Positions 44,641-56,089 of a DNA stretch of 64,000 nucleotides are shown here, one piece after another. The translations under genes were made by a program, and so were the position numbers. Location of the stretch: NCBI GenBank assembly GCA_051453625.1, contig JBOZIK010000001.1:78548285-78612284 (forward strand), in the 5' to 3' direction. How positions within the stretch are numbered: position 1 is the stretch's first letter; the number at the start of each line of letters is the position of its first letter. Below the pieces are notes generated by a model. That model was not told the DNA's origin. It saw only the letters and a program-made list of their open reading frames with translations, and searched no databases. This DNA is from Welwitschia mirabilis. Lineage: Eukaryota; Gnetophyta; Gnetopsida; Welwitschiales.

Positions 44641-45055
44641 TTATGACTAAGGAAGTCATAGTGAAGTAAATCTATTATAGTCCTTGTCAACCTGATTCTA
44701 ATGTTTTCTGAAGACANNNNNNNNNNTGTACTTACAACCACTTTCTAATGAAGATAACACGTTTATATTTGATGTTGCAGTAGAACATTATATTGAAATT
44801 GTAATACATCAACATGGATGTTGTGTTCTTCTCCAACATTGTATTGACCATTTAAGTGAGTCACAATGAATGTTTGGTAGTAGAAGTAGCTCCAATTTCT
44901 TTGGAATTGTCTCAGGATGAATTTGAAAGCTATGTGATACAATAAATTTTAGATCTAGAAGAAGCCAGAGGAAAAATACACTACTCTATTCATGAAAGAA
45001 TCTGTTAGAAACATAGTTGAAAAGTGCCTTAAAATTGCTACTGAATAAGCGTAAA
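44640..45055 (+). pseudogene. Pumilio (PUF) repeat relic
   Basis: After a 10-base N run the plus strand reads LQPLSNEDNTFIFDVAVEHY, then IEIVIHQHGCCVL and CIDHLSES (about 44733-44866). One shift later come LELSQDEFESYVIQ, stop, ILDLEEARGKI (44901-44975), then NIVEKCLKIATE (45010-45045). HGCCVL.+CI, the L.LSQD.FGNYVVQYIL block and NVVEKCLK are successive repeats of Pumilio RNA-binding domains, in the right order. PUF proteins bind 3' UTRs and repress mRNAs. Frameshifts and stops make this a pseudogene; no introns are seen between repeats, which favours a processed copy. Confidence 0.8.
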
Positions 45056-46539
45056 ATGGTTTAAGAATGACCATTATTGTTTAAGGAGGAGAAAAATATT
45101 TATGCAACTTTAGCTTACCATTCACATATGGAATAGAATAAGGGCCTCAAAACTTGAATAAGAGCATTCCTGATCTTTGTGTATCTATGGTCATTGGTCA
45201 AGCATTAGGGTAAGAATACGTAAAAGAAATTAAACAAAGCAGAAGTCCTAATTTTACTTTAATGAAAATAATAGCATTTCTAAGGTGAATACATTTAATA
45301 ATGCATCTTCCCTTTGTGAATTCAAACTCTATTTAAACAAGCCTAACCTAAGTGTTTAAGCCCATACAAGAACCAAAAATAAGAAAATTGAATTATTTAG
45401 AAATTCAAACTAAAATCTATAAGCAAATTATTTACCTGACTATAATACTACTACCATTAGTGTTATAGCTATCATATTTGAGGTAATTAACCCCCTCTCA
45501 TAACCCAAGATGAGCTTTAGCAAACTTAAAAATCAAATTTTAAATAAGAATAAAATGTTTGTGGTAAAAAAAGAAAAAAGAATCTGAAAACAAAAGTACC
45601 CACCCATTTAGCAAAAGTGTCTGCATGGGTCTTTTCATAACCCAAGGACCCTAGTTGCTGATTAGAACAAGTACTGTATCTGAAACAAGAATTCCAACTA
45701 CTATTAACTCACAAATAAAATAACATTCACTAGAAATTAGGGATATTATAATATTTTTTAGTGTGAGTACCCTGCATCTAAATAAATCCCTAGTTTGAGG
45801 CATTTGTGATGCACATAATTTGTGATTACATTTATTCTAGAAGGGAAGGTTGAAGGTTTTGCAACTAATTTATCCAATAATTTGACCTAAAATAGAATGT
45901 CCTTTATTAATTCTAATCTAAGGATGAATCGAGAATATAACAATTCAAAATGTTTATTTGAAAGACATAAGTTTTCATCTCTTTTGAATGCAGCCCAGCA
46001 GTCATTTGATAATAAAAGAGAATTGTGTTAGAAGAGAGATATTGTGTTAGAAGAGAGATTTAATAAAGAGTAATAGAATGGAATTTCAAAGGATATAAGT
46101 GTTATGCTATCTATATTGACTTAGACTTATTCAAGCTTGTGAAGTGCATTGGCAATGATGGCATTAGCGGATGGAGATTAGACAACCCATAAATTAGAGT
46201 CATAGAAATCAAATTCAAATGAATCTAAAACAAATCCTATAAGAAATTCTAGGCAACAAATGATTGATCTTAGTTTTATAGTGCAATCAATTTAAGAAAT
46301 CTTAGTCACTCTTACATTTTGAGTAATTTATACTTAGTAGTCCTAATAACTATCATTACTACATTTTCATCAAACAAATGAAATTTAATGCAAATAAGAT
46401 AAATCAGAAAAAATAAATGGAATAAGAATATTTCAAAATTTGAAAGGAAACTCATCTAATCCAACTCTTAAACTCAAAAATAATTATTAGTTTCCTTGAT
46501 AATCTGCTCACTAATGTTGCATCCAATGTAAATTAATAT
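45056..46539. other. AT-rich stretch, nothing firmly recognised
   Basis: One plus-strand run (KYLCNFSLPFTYGIE, about 45091-45136, then stop and IPDLCVSMVIGQALG) appears coding-like but is unidentified. It may be a further part of the Pumilio locus or of another gene. A 19-bp tandem duplication lies at 46022-46059 ('attgtgttagaagagagat'). Confidence 0.4.
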
Positions 46540-48583
46540 ATTTTTAGGGATGTAAATAATATATTTGTGATTAAATTATTGTTAACATATTTTATTTATC
46601 AATTTTTAAAATTCCTATTAGAAATGACAAACTTCTTGCTTTTCAGTTATAGATTAACCTAAGCTTCCTAGACTTTGTGGAAGTCAAGATAGAAAAATGA
46701 ATCAATGTCGTTATCTAGGTTACCAGTACCAATATTGTTCTAAGGCCAAATGAATTTTATAAATAAAGGAAAGCTAAATAGAGGGTAAATTCATGGACTG
46801 ACTTCATATCCTAGTGCTAAGCTAGTTTATGCATGAAGTCAAGGCCTCAAAATTGACTCCAATTATCTTAACTTAGTCAACATAATTAGTCAGAGATCAT
46901 TGTTACAATATTGAACACTTGGTTATGTAATAAGTGTTAGAGAATGGCATAGGAAGAAATCCAATCCTTATGTAACAACCAGTAATTAAGGACTACATAT
47001 CTATGTGCTATCACTAAGGAGATCTATCACTAACCATTTTTTGATAACAAAAATAAATGAATAGATATCTTTAGCCTTAAGAAGAGCTATAAAAGCACAT
47101 CCCAACTTAAGAATTAAACATCCTTTATTTTTTATTAATCACTTAATTGATCTCATAGATTAGAGTCCACCACCTTTATAGCACTATTCATGATTATCTA
47201 GTAGAATTTTACCATCTTAGATCATAAGATTAATGGACATGATAAGAGATCATCTCATCATGAGTTTTTATCCCTCTTCTCCCTTCCTAGTATGAGGTAA
47301 TGACTCACTTATGCAACATCTGTCATGCTTTATTCTAGATGTTGATTTATAGTGTTTACATAATTAGTAAATTTAGTTTAAACTATTATTAGATTAGATT
47401 TGCTTTTTCATATTTAATTTAATTAACATTACTAATTATGCAATAGCACATTCTAAATGTTCTTTCCTATTTCCTTCTTGGATTATTCCTTTAATGCTTT
47501 ATTAGGATTTAGATAATTAATATGTTAGTTTATGATATCTTTCATACTATTCTAATATTTTGTACATATCATTGTAAGATTTATCACTCTATTATTTCTA
47601 TTTTCATTACATTTAGAAGTTGTAGTAAATAAGTTATTACTTGTCTATGAATTGAAGTTGTAGTTAGCGAAATATCTTNNNNNNNNNNNNNNNNNNNNNN
47701 NNNNNNNNNNNNNNNNNNNNNNNNNNNNNNNNNNNNNNNNNNNNNNNNNNNNNNNNNNNNNNNNNNNNNNNNNNNNNNNNNNNNNNNNNNNNNNNNNNNN
47801 NNNNNNNNNNNNNNNNNNNNNNNNNNNNNNNNNNNNNNNNNNNNNNNNNNNNNNNNNNNNNNNNNNNNNNNNNNNNNNNNNNNNNNNNNNNNNNNNNNNN
47901 NNNNNNNNNNNNNNNNNNNNNNNNNNNNNNNNNNNNNNNNNNNNNNNNNNNNNNNNNNNNNNNNNNNNNNNNNNNNNNNNNNNNNNNNNNNNNNNNNNNN
48001 NNNNNNNNNNNNNNNNNNNNNNNNNNNNNNNNNNNNNNNNNNNNNNNNNNNNNNNNNNNNNNNNNNNNNNNNNNNNNNNNNNNNNNNNNNNNNNNNNNNN
48101 NNNNNNNNNNNNNNNNNNNNNNNNNNNNNNNNNNNNNNNNNNNNNNNNNNNNNNNNNNNNNNNNNNNNNNNNNNNNNNNNNNNNNNNNNNNNNNNNNNNN
48201 NNNNNNNNNNNNNNNNNNNNNNNNNNNNNNNNNNNNNNNNNNNNNNNNNNNNNNNNNNNNNNNNNNNNNNNNNNNNNNNNNAGTTTTACATGATAGATTG
48301 CCTTATGAATAGTCATTTATGACTCCAAGGAATAGATATCTAATCAAATAAATTCATTATTTAATTACTTTCAAGACCCTCCTTCTATGAAAATCTATTT
48401 TTAAAATCTTTATTAGTTCTTGTAAGTTCTAAAGTACCTTTGCAACCCCTATGAGAGAATGATAATTAGGGTTAACTATGATATAATAGAATGACCTAGT
48501 TTTTTTATTTATAAATGTTACCTATACTTTGATATCTAGGGAACATTTTTTACAAGTCATAATCTATCATATGAGTCAGTGCA
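46540..48583 (+). repeat. LTR C of the Athila-like family, with a large gap
   Basis: Shares the series of blocks found in A and B ('taaattattgttaa', the 'aaggattacatat' region, 'attagggttaactat' near 48465) and ends ...gtgca at 48583 without a primer binding site, as a 3' LTR would. Left edge approximate. Confidence 0.7.
47679..48281. other. Assembly gap (603 N) within LTR C
   Basis: The flanks are not duplicated. The corresponding LTR A sequence between the two flanks is only some tens of bases, so the gap either holds an insertion or is over-sized. Confidence 0.85.
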
Positions 48584-48639
48584 TAATAATCATGTATTAG
48601 CAGTGTAATTCATAACCCTATTTAAGGCTATAAAATCAA

Positions 48640-49496
48640 AGCTTATTGTCATCCTTTAATCATCCTATATTATGTCTAAGACTTATCGTTTTAGATTCAG
48701 ATTTCCTATCCCTATAATAAGGGCTAATCTCATTATGAGATTCTAACCCTCTTTTATTTCTCCCCAGGTATGAGCAAATGATTGTATCATGAGGCATTTT
48801 CCTTGTTGAGCCTATGTTTATTCTAAATTGAATTAATTTTTGTTTTATTATTTACACATTGATGAATTCATTTTAATTTGTGCTTACATTTATCATTTTT
48901 TGTATCCTTAATACTATTATGATTATTAGTTATGTAATAATACATTTAAAGTGTTCTTTCATATTTATCATTTATATCTATTTATTTAATGTATTTTTAG
49001 GTGTTAGATAATTGATGTGTTAGTATTTATAACATTTTTCATACTACTCTGATATTTCATACACTTAATTGTGAGATGTAATATTTTTAAAATTACCACT
49101 TTACTACATTAAAAATCTATAGTAAACAATTTATTGCTTATCTATAAATTTATTGTATGCTTGATGTAACATTTTTAACTTAGCTTAGGCTTGTTTGGAA
49201 GATTGTATTATGAACAATCATTTCTAATTTCTAGGGAAATTTTATTTAATATTTTAATTCCTAAATTTATTTTTCGAAATTTTTGTATTTAAACCTTATT
49301 TAAACCATTTTTACAAAGCTTAAATATTTGTAATCTATGAAATTCCCTTGTAGTTCCTAAGAGAAAATGCTAATTACATTTAGTCATGCTATACTAGAAT
49401 ACCCTAGTTTTGTAAATTTAACACTACTACCTATGCCTTGATCACTAAGGCATAATCTTGAAAGATTATAATTATTATAAAAGTTAAGCCATAGCA
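48640..49496 (+). repeat. LTR D, older partial copy of the Athila-like family
   Basis: Matches the right-hand part of LTRs A-C, much diverged, and ends ATAGCA just before its own primer binding site. Lies directly right of LTR C. Confidence 0.68.
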
Positions 49497-49502
49497 AGTT
49501 TT

Positions 49503-49520
49503 TGGTGCCATTATTGGGGA
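49503..49520 (+). other. Degraded tRNA-Asp primer binding site of element D
   Basis: TGGTGCCATTATTGGGGA against TGGCGCCGTTGCCGGGGA: five differences, all C-to-T or G-to-A. This is the best preserved of the four sites. Confidence 0.85.
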
Positions 49521-50135
49521 TTACAGTTAGTACACCTTAGTTTGTTAAGATTTATTTCTTTTTGATTTGTTTTTTACTTTTTAGTTTTAAACCTATTATT
49601 ATCAAAATTACAAAGCATTCTCATTTTTGAAAAATTTATAAACTTCTAGAGCATAGGAATTTAAATTTATAGATACTTGTCTAAAATTAGCTATATTGGA
49701 TCTCACTTCTATCTGGGTGCACTCTACCTTATTTTTGTATTAACTAATTGTAGAAAGATTAAGTATAAGTTATCTAACAAAATTCATATGTCTCTTTGCG
49801 TAATTCATTTTGATGTAATTCATTTTAATAGTTAGATCTATACTATATTGTATAAAATTTTTAAACTTTAAAAATTTTTCTATTATTCACTTTAACATAA
49901 ATAACATAATTCTACATTTTGTTTTTTTTTTGTTTCCTATTTTATAAAATTTAGAAATTGATCATTGTCACCATCTATTTTACTAAAAACATCATAAATC
50001 TTGTGAAATTCATTTTTAAAAATAAAAAATATTCATTTGAGTATTTTTTTAATTAATTTTTAGTAGTAATCTATCTAGTATGTTAAACTTTATGCATCGT
50101 TAGATTAGATCCTATATCAAAAAATATTATTGGCC
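49521..50135 (+). other. Leader remnant of element D
   Basis: Recognisable by order against the leaders of A and B up to 'gcatcgttagattagatcc' near 50096-50112, which matches 37787-37805. No coding region follows: the element is truncated. 50136-50521 is AT-rich spacer with nothing recognised. Confidence 0.6.
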
Positions 50136-50521
50136 AGGTTCCTATGTTCTCACATTCATTTTGTACTACTCAGTTTGTTTAATTTATATTACTTTCTTTT
50201 TCCTTTTTCATTCCCCTTTTCTTAATGCCTATTATTTACGATTATACCCCTTTCCCACACTTACACTTCCCACTCCATCATTAGCAAAGTATGATTCACA
50301 CCTTTTGGGACAAACCTACCTTTACTCACACTTATTTCATTTGATATCATAGCCTATCTCCATTAAATGTCCATTATTCATGAACCTGTGATGTATAAGA
50401 TTTAATAAAATATGGCTAGTAAAATGTAGCAGAGTCTTCTATTAGTGTGATCAAACACATCATTTTCAAAGTTCTACATGTTAAATACCTTATGTAACTA
50501 GAAATTCTAAATGGTGCATAT

Positions 50522-51031
50522 TGTTGGAAGAGGCACTCGCAAATACCATGCAAAGTAATAAATTATAAAGTAACAAAATCTTAAAATTATTAGCAATAGA
50601 AGATACCAAAATTCACGTGGTAAAATCCTCAGAGATAAAGGGAAATCTCCATGAAAAATATTCTCTTTATTGTCTGTCACACTTAAGAATACATGGATTC
50701 CAAGGCATTTCAAGCTTAAAATATACAAGCTACCTTTGCCTTGGTCACAATATTTCAAACTCTAATTCCTTTATATAGGAATTATTCAAGAGTTAATTCA
50801 CTGTAAACAAACATAAAAAATGCAAAAGTAAATAGTGAGTTTAACTATTACTCCAATAATATAATTTGTCTCTCACATATAAAATAACTCATAGTAAATA
50901 GGTAATCCCCTACTTAAACTAGACATAAGAGGAAAAAAATAGAACAGACAGTTAACACTTGAGTAATACTTCATAAGAAAGAAAGACTTTTATTTTTAAT
51001 AAGTGAAGTTAAATTCATAGATATCTCAATA
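50522..51031 (-). repeat. Copia LTR 1 of the array
   Basis: 510 bases, TGTTGGAAGAGGC...ctcaata, followed by the purine tract complement 'atctcccactt'. Confidence 0.85.
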
Positions 51032-52306
51032 ATCTCCCACTTGAAGCAACTTCACTTGAGCTTGAACCTGAAGAAGAATCACCATAACCAATCCTAAAGG
51101 AATAAAAAGACCATCTCCATAGAATGGAAAAATCCTAGGTGGAACAACATTATTACTCTAAGATCTCTTATCCATCACTGTCATACATGGACTAGAGCAT
51201 GCAGAAGAGTCATTAGGGTGCATTACCTTTAAGGAGCATCTCTGGTTAGAACATTCAAATGAACCAGGCCTTCTCAAGCCAACACATGAAATAACATTAA
51301 ACCACTAATCATTAGACATTATTTCATAAGTACCCATGCATATGATATCTTAACATGACACAAATCCAAGGCTCACATCAAGTAAGAAAAATACCACTAA
51401 CATTGAAAAAGGACAAAAGAAAAAACATACAACTTCCACTTACTACAAGCATCTAGTTATGGCCTAGGAGAAATAACCATAAGCTAGCTCTTCGCTACAT
51501 TACATTAGAATGAGATATCAACTTCTATACCAATAACTACTTCAGCAGTCTCATCCCTTTTAGAGATATTTGCATAGTCTTTCTTAATGCCAACATTTTG
51601 ATCTCTTTTTTCATTATTTTTTATTAGTAACCAGAGCCATACTTCTTGATGAGGCATCCTTATCAGCAAAGTATCTTAGATCCTCAGCCAAAATAGCACC
51701 ATAGTTTCATTACCACTAATTCTAAGACTCACGAAGAGAATTGAGAAATGTCATAGGTTTCTCTTTACTAGACATCTTCATTCCAATTACTACCAACTGG
51801 GAAACAACAATGCTAAAGCATTGGATATAATCCGTCATGTATTCACCCACCTCTAGTCTTAAGCCATGAAATTTTTGACATAAGAAGGCATGATTGGTCA
51901 TCGTTTTTACTTAGTAAAGTAACACCAATCTATGCTACGAACCATGTGTAAACATTTCTCCTTGCATATTTGTAAGAATAAAGTCATGCAAGCATCATCA
52001 AATAATCACTATGGCCTTTCAATTCATCTTATTTTGTTCATTAATAGTAATAGAAGAAGATCTTGCACTTGGTTCATGTATAAGCAGTTCAAGATCCCCT
52101 TTATACAATAAGTCTTCAATATTAATCTTCCAAAGCTCATAGTTATAATCCTTAAATTTATCCATCAAATCTATCATCTTTTCTATCACTTATAATAGCT
52201 CCCACTGAAACAATGATTTAATCTAATCTGATCCTTCAAGTCAGACATAAATATTTTAAGCCAAATTCCCCACCACCGGTATTACACCTAAAGCTCTGCT
52301 ACCACT
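51032..52306 (-). pseudogene. Internal unit 1: gag relic, primer binding site
   Basis: The most decayed of the three gag copies (about 51600-52200 on the minus strand). The primer binding site complement is at 52293-52304; the minus strand reads TGGTAGCAGAGC, one change from the initiator-Met form. Between knuckle and purine tract (51050-51275) lies a frame shared with units 2 and 3, ending GLVMVILLQVQAQVKLLQVG, with one stop. Confidence 0.78.
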
Positions 52307-52813
52307 TGTTGGGAGAGGTACTCCTGAATACTATGTTAGTAATAAATTATAAAGCAATGAAAACTTAAAATTATTCATAATAGAAGATACCAAAATTTGT
52401 GTGGTAAAACCCTTAAAGACAGAGGGAAGCCTTCATGAAAAATATGCTCTTTCTTATATGTCAAACTCAAGATACATGGATTTTAAGAAACCTCAAGCTC
52501 AAAACATAGAACCTACCTTTGTCTTTCTCACAATATTCCAAGTTCTAATCCCTTTATATAAGAATTGTTTAAGATCTAACTCATTGTAAATAACTACAAA
52601 AGTGGAAAAGTAAACAAAGACTCTAACTATGACTCTGATAATACAATTCGTCTCTTACTTATAAAATAACTCCCAGTAAATAGGTAATCCCCTACTTAAA
52701 CTAGACATAAGAGAAAAAAATAGAATAGATAGTTTACACTTGAGTAATACTTCATAAGAAAGAGAAACTTTCCATTTTTAATAAGTGAAGTTAAAGTCAT
52801 AGACATCTCAGCA
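52307..52813 (-). repeat. Copia LTR 2 of the array
   Basis: 507 bases, homologous to LTRs 1 and 3. Confidence 0.85.
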
Positions 52814-54113
52814 ATCTTCCACCTAAAGCAACTTCACTTAAGCTTGAACCTAAAGAAGAATCATCATGACCAATCCTAAAGGCATAAAAAGATCGTCTCC
52901 ACAGAATGATAAAATCCTAGGTGGAATAACATCATTACTGTAAGATCTCTTATCCATCACTTTCATACATGGACTACAGCATGCAGAAGAGTCATCAGGA
53001 TGCACCACCTTTGAGGAGCCTCTCTGAATAAAACATCCAAATGAAACAAGCCTCCTCAAGTTAACACATGAGATAATATCAAATCACCAATCATAGACAT
53101 TATTTCATGAGTTTCCATGCACATGATGTCTTAACATGACACAAATCTAAGACTCCCATTAGGTAAGAAAAATACCAGTAACATTGAAAAAGGACAAAAT
53201 AAAAAACATACAACTTCCACTTGCTACAAGCATCTAGTCGTGACTTAGGAGAAAAGGACCATAACCTATCTCTTTGCCACATTACACTAGAATGAGATGT
53301 CAGCTTCCACACCAATAGCTACTTCAGTAGGCTCATCCTTTTTAGAGATATTTAGGTAGTCTTTCTTCACATGTCCAATCTTCCCATAATGCTAGTATTT
53401 TGGTCTTCTTTTCATTTTTCTTCATTAGCAAACAGTGTCATACTTGATGATAAGGCATTCTTATTAGCANNNNNNNTTAAATCCTTAGCTAGAATAGCAC
53501 CCACAGTTTCATAACCTTCAAGGCATTCCAAGACTCAGGTACAGAATTGAGAAATTTCACATCCTTATTTGTACTAGACATCTTCATCCCAGTTACTGCC
53601 AACTAGGAAACAATAGTGTTAAAGCATTGGGTATAAGCAAACAGGGATTCATCCACCTCTAGTTTTAAGCCATGAAGTTTTTGGTATAAGAAGGAATAAT
53701 TGATTACTATTTTTTCTTGGTAAAGCGACTCTATTCTATGTCACAAACCATGTGCAAATATTTCTTCATGCATATTTGTAATAATAAAGTCATGCAAGCA
53801 TCACCAAATAATCGCTATGCCTTCCAATCCATCCTATTTTATTCATTAATGGTAATAGAAGCAGGTTTTGCACTTGGTCCATGTACAAAAGTAGTTCAAG
53901 ATCCTCCTTATACAATAAGTCTTAAACCTTAATCTTCCAAAGTTTATAGTTATGACCCTCAAATTTATCCCTCAAAACTATCATCTTATCTATTACTTAC
54001 ATTAGCTCCCACTGAGAAAACACTTTAATTCAATCTAGTCCTTCAAGTTAGACATAAATATTCCAAGCCAAATTCCTCACCACTGTTATTACACATAAAG
54101 CTATAATACCACT
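52814..54113 (-). pseudogene. Internal unit 2: gag relic and downstream open frame
   Basis: Gag relic at about 53390-53990, interrupted by a 7-base N run at 53470. The primer binding site complement is at 54100-54111 (minus TGGTATTATAGC). Between gag and the purine tract, 52850-53059 stays open for 69 codons: SFGCFIQRGSSKVVHPDDSS, then VMDKRSYSNDVIPP and GLVMMILL. Confidence 0.75.
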
Positions 54114-54612
54114 TGTTGGAAGAGGCTCTCCCAAATACTATGCTAGTAACAAATTATAAATTAACAAAAACTTAAAATTATTCAAAATAGAAGACAAAAA
54201 AATTTATAATGTAAAGCCCTCAAAGACAAAGGGAAATCTCCATGGGAAATATACTTTTTTTTATCTGTCAAACGTAGAAGACGTGGATTCTAAGGAACCT
54301 CAAGCTCAAAACATGCAAGCTATCTTCGTCTTTCTTACAATACTCTAATCCCTTTATATAAGAACTATTTAAGAGTTAACTCATTGTAAATAACCATAGA
54401 AGTGGGAAAGTAAACAGAGACTCTAACTATCACTCCAACAATAAATTTTTTCTCTTACAAATAAAATAACTCATAGTAAAGAGGTAATCCCCTACTTAAA
54501 CTAGACATGGGAGAAAAAAATAGAATAGAAAGTTTACACTTGATTAATACTTTATAAGAAAGAGAGACTTTCTATTTTACTAAGTGAAGTTAAATTCATA
54601 GATATCTTAACA
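54114..54612 (-). repeat. Copia LTR 3 of the array
   Basis: 499 bases; ends ...cttaaca directly before 'atctcccacttg', giving the clearest LTR/purine-tract border of the set. Confidence 0.86.
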
Positions 54613-55903
54613 ATCTCCCACTTGAAGCAACTTTACTTGAGCTTGAACCTGAAGAAGAATCACCATGACTAATCCTGAAGGAATAAAAATACTGTCTGCA
54701 TAAAATGATAAAATCGTAGATGAAACAACATCATTACTTTAAGAGCTCTTATCCATCACTATCAGACATGGACTAGAGTATGCATAAGAATCATCAGGGT
54801 GCACCACCTTTGAGAAGCATCTCTGGATAAAACATTCAAATGAACCAGGCCTCCTCAAGCCAATACATGAGATAACATTAAATACCAATCACACACATTA
54901 TTTCATAAGAGCTCATGCATATAATGTCTTAAGATTATTCAAGTCCAAGACTTACATCAAGCAAGAAAAATACCACTTGTACTGAAAAAGGACAAAAGAA
55001 AAAACAATAAAACTTCCACTTACTGCAAGCATCTAGTCATGGCCTAGGAGAAAAGGACCATAACCTAGCCATTCACTACATTACGTTAGAATGATATATC
55101 AACTTCCATACTAATAGCTACTTCAGTAGGTTCATCCTTTTTAGAAATATTTGAGCAGTCTTTCTTCACATGTTCAATCTTCCCATAATGCCAACATTTT
55201 GGTCTCCTTTTTTATTGTTTTTCATTAGTAGCCAAAGCCATACTTGATGATGAGGCATTATTATTAGCAAATTGTCTTAGATCCTCAACCAAAATAGCAT
55301 CCATAGTTTCATTACCACCAAGGAATTCCAAGACTCGAGTAGAGAATTGAGAAATGTCACAGCCTTATCTTGACTAGACATCTTCACCCTAATTACTGCC
55401 AACTCGGAAATAACAGTGTTAAAGCGTTGGACATAAGTCATCATGGATTCATCGACCTCTAGTTTTAAGCCATGAAGTTTCTGATGTAAGAAGGCATGAT
55501 TAGTCACCATTTTTGCTTAGTAAAGTAACTTTAATCTATGCCACAAACCATGTGCCGATGTTTCTTCTTGCATATTTGTGAGAATAAAGTCATGCAAGCA
55601 TTGTCAAACAATCGCTATGGCCTTCCTATCCATCCTAGTTTGTTCATTAATGGTAATAGAAGCAGGTTTTGCACTTGGTCCATGTACAAGTAGTTCAAGA
55701 TCCTCCTTATACAACAAGTCTTCAACCTTAATCTTCCAAAGCTCATAGTTATGATTCACAAATTTATCCATCAAAACTATTATCTTCGTTATCACTTAAG
55801 CTAGCTTCCACTAAAATAATGCTTTAATCCAATCAAGTCAGACACAGATATTTCAAGCCAAATTTCCCACCACTGGTATTACACCTAAAGTTATGATACC
55901 ACT
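54613..55903 (-). pseudogene. Internal unit 3: best-preserved copia gag
   Basis: Two open runs on the minus strand. 55604-55795 reads VNHNYELWKIKVEDLLYKED, then LELLVHGPSAKPASI and MDRKAIAIV. 55277-55510 reads FLHQKLHGLKLEVDESMMTY, then VQRFNTVISELAVIRVKMSS and SWNSLV. Together they are the UBN2/Retrotran_gag_2 domain of plant copia capsids (W+..ME..L, L.+LK+.E..S...H...F..+...L). The zinc knuckle (KCWHYGKIGHVKKDC-like) follows near 55165-55200. Primer binding site complement at 55890-55901. Confidence 0.84.
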
Positions 55904-56075
55904 TGTTGGGATAGGCATGCTTCCAAATACCATGCTATGTAATAAATTATAAAACAATAAAAACTTAAAATTATTCATAATAGAAGACACCAAAATTTAC
56001 ATGGTAAAACCCTTAAAGACAAAGGGAAACCTCCAAGGAAAATATTCTCTTTTTTAGGATACATGGATCCTAAGG
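55904..56075 (-). repeat. Copia LTR 4 of the array, truncated
   Basis: Follows LTRs 1-3 from 'tgttgggataggc' through 'atacatggatcctaaggt', with a small internal deletion near 56056, then breaks off into copia pol sequence. Confidence 0.78.
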
Positions 56076-56089
56076 TATGATAATCTCAA

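Larger units (their letters stand above)
35495..48583 (+). mobile_element. Athila-like element B (plus strand), internally deleted and itself interrupted
   Basis: LTR B, a degraded tRNA-Asp primer binding site, leader, gag, protease, a short RT N-terminus, then integrase C-terminal scraps: most of RT, RNase H and the integrase core are missing. LTR C (46540-48583) is the best candidate for its 3' LTR, but the first part of B has no counterpart in C, so the pairing is provisional. A SINE-like insert splits pol at 40812-41117. Much of 42100-46540 is foreign to the element. Confidence 0.65.
50522..56075 (-). mobile_element. Tandem array of three gag-only copia units sharing four LTRs (TR-GAG type)
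   Basis: LTRs at 50522-51031, 52307-52813, 54114-54612 and a truncated one at 55904-56075 alternate with three internal regions of about 1.3 kb. Each internal region, read on the minus strand, has an initiator-Met-type primer binding site, a UBN2-type copia gag with zinc knuckle, and a polypurine tract abutting the next LTR. No protease, integrase or RT fits in 1.3 kb. The description matches TR-GAG elements (terminal-repeat, gag-only, non-autonomous). The period is about 1.79 kb. Confidence 0.85.

Noticed and set aside
50161-50352. 63-codon plus ORF
   Set aside because: Hydrophobic, T-rich translation in a spacer; no family feature.
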